From contig NZ_JAFBBR010000001.1 of NCBI RefSeq assembly GCF_016907295.1, positions 2,542,001-2,606,000 on the forward strand: a DNA stretch of 64,000 nt. The letters are read 5' to 3'. Of this stretch, positions 19,419 through 27,720 are shown piece by piece. The DNA is from Microbacterium dextranolyticum (GTDB lineage Bacteria; Actinomycetota; Actinomycetes; Actinomycetales; Microbacteriaceae). The notes under the pieces were generated by a model that ran no database searches, was not told where the DNA came from, and was given only the letters and a program-made list of their open reading frames with translations. The translations under genes were made by a program, and so were the position numbers. Every line of letters begins with the position of its first letter. Within the stretch, counting starts at the first letter, position 1.

Positions 19419-19457
19419 GGGGGCTCCTCTCGCCCGGAATTCGCGATCGCGTCATGA

Positions 19458-19489
19458 TGAGACTGCGACTCAGCATATCTGAGACTGCG
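19458..19489. promoter_or_regulatory. Direct-repeat operator upstream of the acyl-CoA dehydrogenase
   Basis: TGAGACTGCG occurs at 19458-19467 and 19480-19489, start to start 22 bp, about two helical turns. The intervening CTCAGCATATC adds inverted CTCA/TGAG symmetry. The -10-like TATGCT (minus strand) lies between the repeats. A TetR-type repressor bound here would block the promoter. Confidence 0.5.
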
Positions 19490-19555
19490 TGTCATTCGGT
19501 GTCCGTCGCACGCCGAGGGGGCGCGCCGACGCGGCCGCGAGAGCAGGATGGGGGC

Positions 19556-20629
19556 GTGTACGAGATCCCGACGCCCATGCTCGCCAAGGCCGTCCCGGCC
19601 ATCCCCGACCCGGCGAAGACGCCGGGCGGTCTCTCGTTCGAGCCGAAATGGGACGGATTCCGCGCCCTGATCGCGTGGGACGGCGCCGAGGTCGTCATCG
19701 GGTCGCGCGGCGCGAAGCCGCTGACGCGGTACTTCCCGGAGCTGGTGGACGCCGTCGCCGCACTCCTGCCCGAACCTTGTCTGCTCGACGGTGAGATCGT
19801 GGTCGCCCAGGGCGACCCTGCGCGCCTGTCCTGGGAGGCCCTCTCGCAGCGCATCCACCCGGCGGAATCCCGCGTGCGTCTGCTCAGCCGCGCCACCCCG
19901 GCCGAGTTCGTCGCCTTCGACCTGCTCGCACGCAGTGGGCGCGATCTGCAGGCCGAGCCGTTCTCGGTGCGCCGGTCGGAGCTCGAGCAGCTGTTCGACA
20001 GCCTGCGCCCCCGGCCGGCGGCCTCCGCGTCACGGGCCGCACGTCCACCCCTGCACCTCACCCGCACGACGACGGACCCCGACCTGGCTGCCCGCTGGTT
20101 CGCCGCGTTCGAGGGCGCCGGCCTCGACGGGATCGTCGCCAAACCGCTCGCCCAGCCGTACGCACCCGGTGCACGCGTGATGCTGAAGATCAAGCACGCG
20201 CGCACCGCCGACGTCATCGCGCTCGGCTACCGCGTGCACAAGAGCGGGTCCGGCGTGGGTTCGCTCCTGGTGGGTCTCTACGACGGCGACGGGGTGATCC
20301 ATCAGGTGGGCGGCGTCTCGGCCTTCAGCGACGCCCGCCGACGCGACCTCGTCGACGAGCTCGCGCCGCTCGTCGAGACGGATGCCTCCGGCGCCGCCGT
20401 GCGCGGCGACGGGGAGCGCTCGCGCTTCACCCCCTCCGGGAAGGACACCACGTTCGTGCGTCTGCGCCCCGAACGCGTGCTCGAGGTGCGCTACGACCAG
20501 CTGGAAGGAGCACGGTTCCGCCACACCGTGCAGTTCGAACGCTGGCGCCCTGACCGCGACCCGCTCTCGTGCACGTTCGCCCAGCTCGAGCAGGTGGGTG
20601 CCTACGACCTCGCCGACGTCCTCGACTGA
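19556..20629 (+). CDS. ATP-dependent DNA ligase (LigD ligase-domain type)
   Basis: A 357-residue ligase with adenylation and OB domains. Motif I is FEPKWDGFRAL with lysine 31 as the AMP acceptor. ELVDAVAALLPEPCLLDGEIV is motif III-like, GLDGIVAKP is motif IV and MLKIKHARTADV is motif V; the C-terminal OB part ends FRHTVQFERWRPDR. The start is taken at GTG-TAC-GAG, with CAGGAT six bases upstream; the 34 upstream codons are not homologous. It corresponds to the LigD ligase domain used in bacterial end joining. Its natural partner, a LigD-type polymerase, lies 9 kb away. No Ku gene is in the window. Confidence 0.9.
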   Translation: MYEIPTPMLAKAVPAIPDPAKTPGGLSFEPKWDGFRALIAWDGAEVVIGSRGAKPLTRYFPELVDAVAALLPEPCLLDGEIVVAQGDPARLSWEALSQRIHPAESRVRLLSRATPAEFVAFDLLARSGRDLQAEPFSVRRSELEQLFDSLRPRPAASASRAARPPLHLTRTTTDPDLAARWFAAFEGAGLDGIVAKPLAQPYAPGARVMLKIKHARTADVIALGYRVHKSGSGVGSLLVGLYDGDGVIHQVGGVSAFSDARRRDLVDELAPLVETDASGAAVRGDGERSRFTPSGKDTTFVRLRPERVLEVRYDQLEGARFRHTVQFERWRPDRDPLSCTFAQLEQVGAYDLADVLD

Positions 20630-20651
20630 GGCCGCCGGGCACTCGCCGCCG

Positions 20652-20715
20652 ACGCAGAACGGGCCCGTGTCGGCGCCGGACTCCGGCGGCCGGACGTCCG
20701 GGCCCGTCTGCGTAA
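20652..20715. terminator. Hairpin downstream of the DNA ligase gene
   Basis: ACGCAGAACGGGCCCG pairs with CGGGCCCGTCTGCGT with one bulge, around a 32-base GC-rich inner stem-loop. It lies 23 bases after the ligase stop and has no T-run. Confidence 0.6.
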
Positions 20716-20838
20716 GGGGGCCGCTGGCCGCTCCTTCTTGCTCCCTCAACCTACTGATGCCCGCTGACGCGACACGCGCGGGCGGGCCGTGAATAACGGG
20801 AGCGTGCGCGGCTGCGTCACCAGTGCCAGGATCGAGGC

Positions 20839-22194
20839 ATGTCCGACTCCTCCGGGCCGCAGCGACCTGCTGCGGATCGTACAGGCGGCACGGCCGACGA
20901 CGACGAGCCCACGTACTCTGCATCCCCCACCGATACCGACGAGCTCCGCCTCGAGCCGGTGCAGTTCATCGCGCGGACCGACGCCGTGATGCGCCTCGGG
21001 TCGATGATGCTGGGCGCCGGGGCATCCGCGGCGCGCGTGCGCGACAGCATGGCCCGCGGCGCGCACGCCCTGGGCATCGACGATCTGCACACCCGGGTCG
21101 GCATGACCGACATCGTGGCGACGACGAGCCGTGGCGCGATGTTCCGCACGCGGGTCGCCGAGGTGCGGCGACCCGGGGTCGACGCCGAACGGCTCACCTC
21201 GCTCAAGCGGCTGACGAACGAGATCACATCGGGCACCTCGACGGCGGAGCTGCAGCGACGACTCGATGCGATCGACGCGCGCCCGCGCCGCTACCCCGAG
21301 ATCGTCCGGGTGGCCGGCGCCGGTTTCGCCTGCGCGGCATTCGCACTGCTGAACAACGGCGGGTGGCAGGAGTTCGTCGCCGTCGGGATCGCCGCCGCCC
21401 TGGGACAGTTCGTGCGCATGCGTCTCGCCCGCCTGCATACGAACGAGTTCCTCGTCGTCTTCGTGTCGGCCATGACCGCTCTTCTCGTCTATCTCGGCGT
21501 CGCCGCCGTGCTCGGCGCGCTCGGGATGCCGGGCGGCCAGCACGACGCCGCCGTCACGAGTGCGGTGCTCTATCTGGTGCCCGGGTTCCCCCTCGTCACC
21601 GGTGCGCTCGACCTCGCCCGGCTCGATCTGAACGCCGGCATCTCGCGCGTCGTCTACGCCACCCTCGTGTTGTTCGCGACCGGCAGCGCCGTGTGGGGTG
21701 TCGCGACCATCGCCCACGCCGCGGTCACGCAGACCGCCACACCCCTGTTCGACGAGCCGGTGCTCTCGGTCGTGCGTCTGCTGGCGGGGTTCGTCGGCGT
21801 TCTCGGCTTCGCGATCCTCTTCGACACGCCCCCGGCGATCGCGCTGACGGCCTCGGCGCTCGGCGCCGTCGCCAACACGGGCCGCCTCGCCCTGTTCGAC
21901 GCGGGCGCGACTCCGCCGATCGCCGCAGCGGCGGCGGCCCTCGCCGTCGGGCTCGGCGCGTTCCTGGTCAGCTCGCGCCTGCGCGCCGCGCGCGTGACCC
22001 TCACCGTGCCGGCGGTGCTCATCATGGTGCCGGGGGCGGCGGCGTACCGCGCGATCACCGGCGTGATCGCCGGCGACACACTCTCGGCGATCCAGAACGG
22101 CTTCACCGCGGTATTCGTCGTGGTCGCCCTCGCGATCGGACTGACCGTTGCGCGCGTGCTGACCGAGCGGGAATGGTCGATGCCGGGGCGGTGA
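20839..22194 (+). CDS. Threonine/serine exporter family (ThrE-type) membrane protein
   Basis: 451 residues with a cytoplasmic N-terminal third followed by about ten membrane segments. The N-terminal part has the ThrE pattern (DAVMRLGSMMLGAGASAARV, then LGIDDLHTRVGMTDIVAT), and the C-terminal half is the second ThrE membrane unit, ending VPAVLIMVPGAAAYRAI. This family exports threonine and serine in Corynebacterium, but substrates of distant members are uncertain. ATG follows AGGATCGAGGC. It is followed by an AI-2E-type permease on the same strand, 81 bases later, with its own leaderless promoter. Confidence 0.9.
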   Translation: MSDSSGPQRPAADRTGGTADDDEPTYSASPTDTDELRLEPVQFIARTDAVMRLGSMMLGAGASAARVRDSMARGAHALGIDDLHTRVGMTDIVATTSRGAMFRTRVAEVRRPGVDAERLTSLKRLTNEITSGTSTAELQRRLDAIDARPRRYPEIVRVAGAGFACAAFALLNNGGWQEFVAVGIAAALGQFVRMRLARLHTNEFLVVFVSAMTALLVYLGVAAVLGALGMPGGQHDAAVTSAVLYLVPGFPLVTGALDLARLDLNAGISRVVYATLVLFATGSAVWGVATIAHAAVTQTATPLFDEPVLSVVRLLAGFVGVLGFAILFDTPPAIALTASALGAVANTGRLALFDAGATPPIAAAAAALAVGLGAFLVSSRLRAARVTLTVPAVLIMVPGAAAYRAITGVIAGDTLSAIQNGFTAVFVVVALAIGLTVARVLTEREWSMPGR

Positions 22195-22263
22195 GTCCCG
22201 GGCCGCTGTGCCGCAGGCATCCCGTCGCCGTCAACCCCCCGGCGCCGGGCGCGTCCAGTCGGC

Positions 22264-22269
22264 TAGCGT
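22264..22269 (+). promoter_or_regulatory. Leaderless -10 element of the AI-2E-type permease
   Basis: TAGCGT ends 6 bases before the ATG at 22276. The six-base spacer CGGAGG could also act as a very short ribosome binding site. Confidence 0.5.
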
Positions 22270-22275
22270 CGGAGG

Positions 22276-23466
22276 ATGGGACTCTTCCGCGCGAACAGCC
22301 GCCACCACCCGTCGCCCCCGCAGCCCGTGTCGGGGCGGCTGACCGTCGATCCCGACGCCCGCCACGCGCCGCGGCGCCTCTGGGCAGACGGGCTCGGCGT
22401 GCTGTCGATCCGCGCCCTTCAGATCATGATCGTCGTCGCGATCGCCGCAGCGGTGATCCTCGGCATCCAGCAGATCACGGTCGTCACGATCCCGCTCGTG
22501 CTGGCGCTGATCTTCGCCTCGGCGTTCGCCCCGGTGATGTCGTGGCTCCGCGGGCGCGGGGTGCCATCCCTGGTCGCGACGCTGCTCGCCCTCGCGGCGA
22601 TCCTGGTGATCCTCGGTGCCGTGTCGTGGCTGATCGTCTGGGCCGTGCGCGATCAGTGGGACGAGCTGTACACGCAGGCCCAGCAGGGATTCCAGGACCT
22701 CCTCGCGTGGGCCCGCACCCTGCCGTTCGACATCGACCACGATCAGATCGACTCGTGGCTGGCCCAGCTCGGATCGTTCGTCACCAGCGCGCAGTTCGGG
22801 TCCGGCGCGATCGCCGGCGTCAGCGCGGTCGCAAGCTTCGTCACCGGCCTCGTCCTCATGGTCGTCATGCTGTTCTTCTTCCTGAAGGACGGTCCGCAGA
22901 TGTGGGCGTTCCTGTTGCGCCCCTTCCGCGGCGAGACCTACGAGCGCGCGGTGCGGATCGGCGACAAGACCGTCTCGACGCTCGGATCGTACGTGCGCGG
23001 CACCGCGACCGTCGCCGCCGTGGATGCCATCGGCATCCTCATCGGTCTGCTCATCCTGCAGGTGCCGCTGGCCCTGCCGCTCGCCGTGCTGGTGTTCCTC
23101 CTCGCCTTCATCCCCATCGTCGGCGCGACCCTCGCCGGCACCCTGGCGGCCCTGGTCGCCCTGGTCGCGAACGGGTGGGTCGTCGCGCTGCTCGTCGTGG
23201 GTGTCGTCGTGCTGGTCAACCAGCTCGAGGGCAACCTGCTGCAGCCCGTGCTCATGGGGCGCTCGATGAAGCTGCACGCCTTCGTGGTGCTCGTCGCCCT
23301 GACGGTCGGCACGGTGCTCAGCGGCATCGTGGGCGCGGTGCTGGCCGTGCCGATCACCGCCGTCGCGTGGGGGATCGTGCAGGTCTGGGACGGTCCGCAC
23401 ACGCCGGCGCGCTGGGCACGACCGACGCATCGGAAGGATGCCGCGGCGGCCGTCACCGAGGGATGA
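22276..23466 (+). CDS. AI-2E family transporter
   Basis: 396 residues with about eight membrane segments and the typical layout of the AI-2E (PerM-like) superfamily: LADG-to-RAL region, a cytoplasmic helical bundle around residues 120-180 (RDQWDELYTQAQQGFQDLL), FFFLKDGPQMWAFLLRP, and GRSMKLHAFVVLVALTVG. Members act as exporters of autoinducer-2, as sodium-proton antiporters or as unknown carriers, so no substrate is claimed. The upstream promoter-like element is close to the start codon. Confidence 0.92.
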   Translation: MGLFRANSRHHPSPPQPVSGRLTVDPDARHAPRRLWADGLGVLSIRALQIMIVVAIAAAVILGIQQITVVTIPLVLALIFASAFAPVMSWLRGRGVPSLVATLLALAAILVILGAVSWLIVWAVRDQWDELYTQAQQGFQDLLAWARTLPFDIDHDQIDSWLAQLGSFVTSAQFGSGAIAGVSAVASFVTGLVLMVVMLFFFLKDGPQMWAFLLRPFRGETYERAVRIGDKTVSTLGSYVRGTATVAAVDAIGILIGLLILQVPLALPLAVLVFLLAFIPIVGATLAGTLAALVALVANGWVVALLVVGVVVLVNQLEGNLLQPVLMGRSMKLHAFVVLVALTVGTVLSGIVGAVLAVPITAVAWGIVQVWDGPHTPARWARPTHRKDAAAAVTEG

Positions 23467-23472
23467 CGGCCT

Positions 23473-24135
23473 CTAGTCGATCCAGACGACGACGCCGTTC
23501 TGCCCCGTGAGCAGCGCCGCCACGCCGGCACGCACGGCCCGCGCGCACCGTTCCGACGTGAACGTGGCGGGGTCGTGATGGGCGGCCTGGCCGAGATCCT
23601 CGCCGCGGAATCCGGCGCCCGACCAATCGACCGAGAGCACGTTCTCGGTGGGTTCGGCCAGCTCTCCCCCCAGCACGAGGAACGTCTGGTCGAGATGACT
23701 GGCCGTCACGATCGCCAGAGGATCGACCAGCCCGTCGCCGACGCTGATGATGACGTCGGGGGCGAGGTCGATGGCCTGGCTGATGGCCGGGATCGGGTCG
23801 GTGTCGGCGCGCACGTCGCGCAGATCCGCCCCCACCTGGCGCGCCCACTCGTGCACGGCGTCGATCATCGTCGCGGTCGCCGCGGCATCCCCCATCGTCA
23901 GCAGCACGACCCGATACCCCCGGGAGGGCTGCGCACCGTCCCATGAGCCGGGACTCGGCGCCATCGTGGCCGCCGGGGCGAGCGGCGTCGCCGGCATGAA
24001 GCCGGCACCGACCGCGCCGACGAGCGTCGGGGCGGGGTGGGGGCCGTCCCAGTCGGGGGCGCAGCCGGCGAGCAGAGAGACGGCGACGGCCGCCGCGGCG
24101 AGCGCCGCCACAGGGCGGAAAGACTCGGAGCGCAC
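23473..24135 (-). CDS. Lipoprotein with periplasmic-binding (BMP-like) fold
   Basis: 220 residues. The GTG start follows GGAGAAGCTGGTGTC, and the N-terminus is a lipoprotein signal with lipobox LLAGC (cysteine 25). After a proline-rich spacer, a Rossmann-like lobe is visible: RVVLLTMGDAAATATMIDAV, then IDLAPDVIISVGDGLVDPL and FLVLGGE, resembling one lobe of substrate-binding proteins of the BMP group. At about 170 mature residues it is too short for a full two-lobe binding protein. It is convergent with the AI-2E-type gene and divergent from HupE/UreJ; a sensing or scavenging role is only a guess. Confidence 0.75.
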   Translation of the reverse strand: MRSESFRPVAALAAAAVAVSLLAGCAPDWDGPHPAPTLVGAVGAGFMPATPLAPAATMAPSPGSWDGAQPSRGYRVVLLTMGDAAATATMIDAVHEWARQVGADLRDVRADTDPIPAISQAIDLAPDVIISVGDGLVDPLAIVTASHLDQTFLVLGGELAEPTENVLSVDWSGAGFRGEDLGQAAHHDPATFTSERCARAVRAGVAALLTGQNGVVVWID

Positions 24136-24246
24136 GACACCAGCTTCTCCCGGACGCGACCCCGATGAAGGAGATATCCCGGTTCGTTCCCCGAAGATTG
24201 GCGCACGCGACAGTCGTCGTTCATCCCGGAGGCGCACGCTCGCGCA

Positions 24247-25464
24247 GTGAGAGCCCCCCGTCTACGCATCATCCTTCTGGCCGCCCTCGCCACCCTCGTC
24301 GGCCTGGCACCCCCTCTCCTGACCGCCGCGTCGGCACAGGCGCACGGCTTCAGCTCCGTCGTCTTCGCCGACCTGTCGCGAGACGAGGGCGGCCAGACGG
24401 TGGCGACCCTGCAGCTCGAGTACGACCTGCTCGTGGTTTCGGCGGCGGACGCCCAGAAGGACGATCCCCTCTTCCGCGCCGGCACGGCCGCCTTCGCAGA
24501 CCGCGATGACGACGCCATGGCCGCCGCGCTCGAGGAACATCGCGACGCGGTCGCCGCCTACCTCGACGACCATTTCACGATTCGCACCGGCGGCGGCGCC
24601 TGCACGATCTCGCCGATCGGCGAGGTCACGATGACCGTGCAGGAGGGCGTGCCCTACGCCGTCATCGCGCGCGCGGTCGACTGCCCTCCCACCGACGGAC
24701 ACGTCGTGCGCAGCACCCTGTTCCCCGATGACGAGGGCTTCGTCAGCGACACGAAGACGATCCTGACCTACAACATCGACCTGCACGAGGGGTCGGCGGC
24801 CCTGGATGCCTCGACTCCGGAGTTCTCGACGGAGCAGTCGACGGCCGAACGGTTCTGGGAGTTCTTCCGCCTCGGCGCCGAGCATCTGCTCACCGGCATC
24901 GACCACATCCTCTTCCTCCTCGCCCTCATCGCCGGATCGCGCAAGCTCCGCGAGATCGTGCTGGCCGCGACGGTGTTCACCCTCGCCCATTCGGTGACGT
25001 TCATCCTCGCCGCGACCAAGGTCGTGAGCCTGCCGGCGATCATCATCGAGCCGACCATCGCTCTGTCGATCTCGATCGTCGCCGCCTGGTACCTGTTCCG
25101 GCTGTGGCGGGACGGCGACGCGGCGAATGAGCTCACCCGCGATTCGGGCCCGCTCGGCCTCGATCGGGCCGGCTGGCTGCGGTTGCTCGTGGTGTTCTGC
25201 TTCGGGCTGATCCACGGGCTCGGCTTCGCGTCGGCGCTCGGCATCGACGAGCCCTGGTCGTGGACCCTGCTGTGGTCTCTGCTCGTCTTCAACCTCGGCA
25301 TCGAAGCGGTGCAGATCGGGCTGATCGCGCTGACCTTCCCGCTGCTCGTGCTTCTCCGGCGCCGCGCCCCGCGCCTCGCCATGTGGGCCACCGGAGCGCT
25401 CGCCGTCGCCGTCACGTTGGCGGGCCTGATCTGGTTCGTTCAGCGGATCTTCGGATGGGAATAA
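24247..25464 (+). CDS. HupE/UreJ-like membrane protein with extracellular domain
   Basis: 405 residues: signal peptide (1-32), an extracellular domain beginning AHGFSSVVFADLSRDEGGQ, and a C-terminal membrane half with six or seven helices carrying LGAEHLLTGIDHILFLLALIA, AHSVTFILA and FGLIHGLGFA, the histidine-bearing motifs of the HupE/UreJ family of metal (nickel/cobalt) permeases. The histidines in these motifs probably bind metal. The start is GTG. Metal transport is a family-level inference; no nickel enzyme is in the window. Confidence 0.85.
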   Translation: MRAPRLRIILLAALATLVGLAPPLLTAASAQAHGFSSVVFADLSRDEGGQTVATLQLEYDLLVVSAADAQKDDPLFRAGTAAFADRDDDAMAAALEEHRDAVAAYLDDHFTIRTGGGACTISPIGEVTMTVQEGVPYAVIARAVDCPPTDGHVVRSTLFPDDEGFVSDTKTILTYNIDLHEGSAALDASTPEFSTEQSTAERFWEFFRLGAEHLLTGIDHILFLLALIAGSRKLREIVLAATVFTLAHSVTFILAATKVVSLPAIIIEPTIALSISIVAAWYLFRLWRDGDAANELTRDSGPLGLDRAGWLRLLVVFCFGLIHGLGFASALGIDEPWSWTLLWSLLVFNLGIEAVQIGLIALTFPLLVLLRRRAPRLAMWATGALAVAVTLAGLIWFVQRIFGWE

Positions 25465-25522
25465 GAGCCGCCCCAGAGAATCCCCAGAGTTTCCCCCATC
25501 GGCAATCGCCGCTGGGAGAGAT

Positions 25523-25544
25523 GTTCACCGCAACGTCACGAAAC
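25523..25544 (+). promoter_or_regulatory. PHO-box-like direct repeat upstream of the phosphatase gene
   Basis: GTTCACCGCAA is followed directly by CGTCACGAAAC, two 11-base units like the PhoP boxes of Streptomyces (GTTCACC-type). It lies 92 bases before the ATG of a secreted metallophosphatase, which fits control by phosphate starvation. Confidence 0.45.
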
Positions 25545-25635
25545 CGGCGGATCGTCCACTGGTGACGCCGATCACGGCGCCTGCGATCCCCTTTTGTCGC
25601 ATCGCGACTCACCACACGCAGAAACGGACAGACAC

Positions 25636-27621
25636 ATGTCGCATTTCACTGAACGGCGAACGACGCGCCTGACGCGTCGTTCGCTTTCCTGGATCACCGC
25701 CGCGAGCCTCTGCGCGACGGCGTTCGTCGGCGTCGTCGCCACGCCGGCCTCGGCGGACACCACGACGAGCCTCACGGGAATCGTCCTGGGTGTCGGCGCC
25801 GACGAGACCCAGCGCATCGTCAGCTGGTACTCGTCCGACGACACCGCGCAGGTCGTCCAGGTCGCCCCCACCGCCTCGCTCGTGGCGGGCGACTTCCCGG
25901 CATCCGCCGTCACCTTCGCCGCCACCGGAACGGCCAACATCAGCACGAGCGGCGGCTACAACCGCCACGCCACCGTCACCGGTCTGCAGGAGAACACGCA
26001 GTACTCGTACCGCGTGGGTGCCACCGGCGCGTGGTCTGACACCACCACCTTCCAGACGCGGTCGTTCGAGGGCGACTTCGACTTCCTCTTCTACGGCGAC
26101 CCCCAGATCGGCTCCTCGGGCGACGTCGCGAAGGACAGCGCCGGGTGGGTCGACACGGTCAACGTGTCGCTGCAGTCCAACCCCCACGCGGAACTGCTCG
26201 TCTCGGGCGGCGACCAGGTCGACAAGGCCAACAACGAGTCGCAGTGGGCGGGCTTCCTCGCTCCGACGCAGCTGCGCAACTACCCCTGGGTCGCCACGAT
26301 CGGCAACCACGACGTGGGCGGCAAGGCGTACGAGCAGCACTTCTACACGCCGAACACGGACCGCTCGGGTCAGTACTACGTGAACGGTGACCCGACCTCG
26401 AACACGTCGGGCGGCGACTACTGGTTCATCCACAAGGACGTGCTGTTCATCGACCTGAACTCGAACAGCTACAAGACCTCGACCGGCGGCGGCGGCGACG
26501 CGGCGCACATCCAGTACGTCACCGATGTGATCAACGCCCACGGCGCTCAGGCCAAGTACACCGTGCTGGTCTACCACCACGCGATCTACTCCCCCGCCGA
26601 CCACGCGCAGGACACCGATAACAAGGTGCGCCGCGTCGACTTCCCGACGACGTTCTCGAAGCTCGGTGTCGACCTGGTGCTGCAGGGCCACGACCACAGC
26701 TACTCGCGCTCGTACGAGATCAAGAACGGCCAGAAGGCCAAGGCTGATGAGCAGCCCGGGCAGAACGAGGTCTTCGAGGGTCCCGGCGGCGTCGTCTACG
26801 TGACGGCCAACTCCGCCTCCGGCTCGAAGTACTACGACCTCACGACCCCCGTCGCAGGTGACAAGACCTCCGACGAGGGCAACGGCGCCGACCCGCTGAA
26901 CCCGTCGAGCTACTGGTACAACTCGGTGCAGAACCAGGAGCACGTCCGCAGCTTCGTCAAGGTGCAGGTGCAGAAGGACTCGCTGGTCGTGCAGAACGTC
27001 CGCTCCGGCACGTGTGACGCGCCCAACGCGGCGGTCGAGCTCAAGCGCGTCGTGTGGTGCGGCCCCGCCAACGGCACGCAGGCCGCGCAGCCCGTCGGCT
27101 CGGTGCAGGACGAGGTCACGATCCACCCGAACCACGGCGACGGCCAGGACATCCAGGTCGACGTTCCCGACGCCGCCCCCGGCGAGTTCGGCTGGACGAT
27201 CGACGGCCACAACGGTCTGGTCGACCTCGGCACCGCCACCGAGAAGAGCAACAGCTACTTCGAGGCGACGGGCCAGATCAACCCGATCACCGTGACCGAC
27301 ACGCGTCGCGCGGTGGCTCCCTGGTCGATCGCGGCCAAGGTGGGCGACTTCACCGACGGCAGCAAGTCCTTCTCGGGCAAGTACCTCGGTTGGACCCCGA
27401 AGGTCGTCACCGCCGGTGGCGGCGCCGTCGCGGGCGCGGCGGTCGGCTCGGGCTACGACGGCGGCACGGGCCTCGCGGACTCGCGCGTGCTCGGCTCGGC
27501 GGCACAGGGCCACGAGCGCGGCAAGGCGACCCTCGGCTCCGACCTGGATCTGAAGATCCCGGTCGAGGTCGACAAGGGAAGCTACCGCGGCACGCTCACC
27601 CTCACGGCGCTCAGCAACTGA
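25636..27621 (+). CDS. Secreted metallophosphoesterase (purple acid phosphatase type) with WxL-like C-terminus
   Basis: 661 residues with a signal peptide (cleavage near ATPASA). A fibronectin-like purple-acid-phosphatase domain spans about residues 40-140, and a metallophosphoesterase core carries GDPQ, GGDQVD, IGNHD, YHHAIYS and GHDHSYSR, supplying the two-metal site. The first motif has Gln in place of the usual His. From about residue 470 the protein ends in a domain with two WxL-type motifs (W520-T-I and W586-T-P) and a tail typical of WxL cell-wall-binding domains. The downstream DUF916 gene supports this reading. A PHO-box-like repeat suggests that it scavenges phosphate at the cell surface. 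ATG at 25636 is chosen, as upstream codons are not signal-like. Confidence 0.9.
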   Translation: MSHFTERRTTRLTRRSLSWITAASLCATAFVGVVATPASADTTTSLTGIVLGVGADETQRIVSWYSSDDTAQVVQVAPTASLVAGDFPASAVTFAATGTANISTSGGYNRHATVTGLQENTQYSYRVGATGAWSDTTTFQTRSFEGDFDFLFYGDPQIGSSGDVAKDSAGWVDTVNVSLQSNPHAELLVSGGDQVDKANNESQWAGFLAPTQLRNYPWVATIGNHDVGGKAYEQHFYTPNTDRSGQYYVNGDPTSNTSGGDYWFIHKDVLFIDLNSNSYKTSTGGGGDAAHIQYVTDVINAHGAQAKYTVLVYHHAIYSPADHAQDTDNKVRRVDFPTTFSKLGVDLVLQGHDHSYSRSYEIKNGQKAKADEQPGQNEVFEGPGGVVYVTANSASGSKYYDLTTPVAGDKTSDEGNGADPLNPSSYWYNSVQNQEHVRSFVKVQVQKDSLVVQNVRSGTCDAPNAAVELKRVVWCGPANGTQAAQPVGSVQDEVTIHPNHGDGQDIQVDVPDAAPGEFGWTIDGHNGLVDLGTATEKSNSYFEATGQINPITVTDTRRAVAPWSIAAKVGDFTDGSKSFSGKYLGWTPKVVTAGGGAVAGAAVGSGYDGGTGLADSRVLGSAAQGHERGKATLGSDLDLKIPVEVDKGSYRGTLTLTALSN

Positions 27622-27650
27622 TCGCACCGCCTCGCCACAACTGAACACAC

Positions 27651-27689
27651 AGCTCCCGGGGTGGGCCGCTCCAGCCCACCCCGGGAGCT
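27651..27689 (+). terminator. Strong hairpin between the phosphatase and DUF916 genes
   Basis: A perfect 16-bp stem (AGCTCCCGGGGTGGGC with its complement) around a 7-base loop, 29 bases after the phosphatase stop. No T-run follows. It may act as a partial terminator or protect the message of the phosphatase. Confidence 0.7.
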
Positions 27690-27720
27690 GACCCGTCTTC
27701 TCCACCCCGAAGGAAACCGC

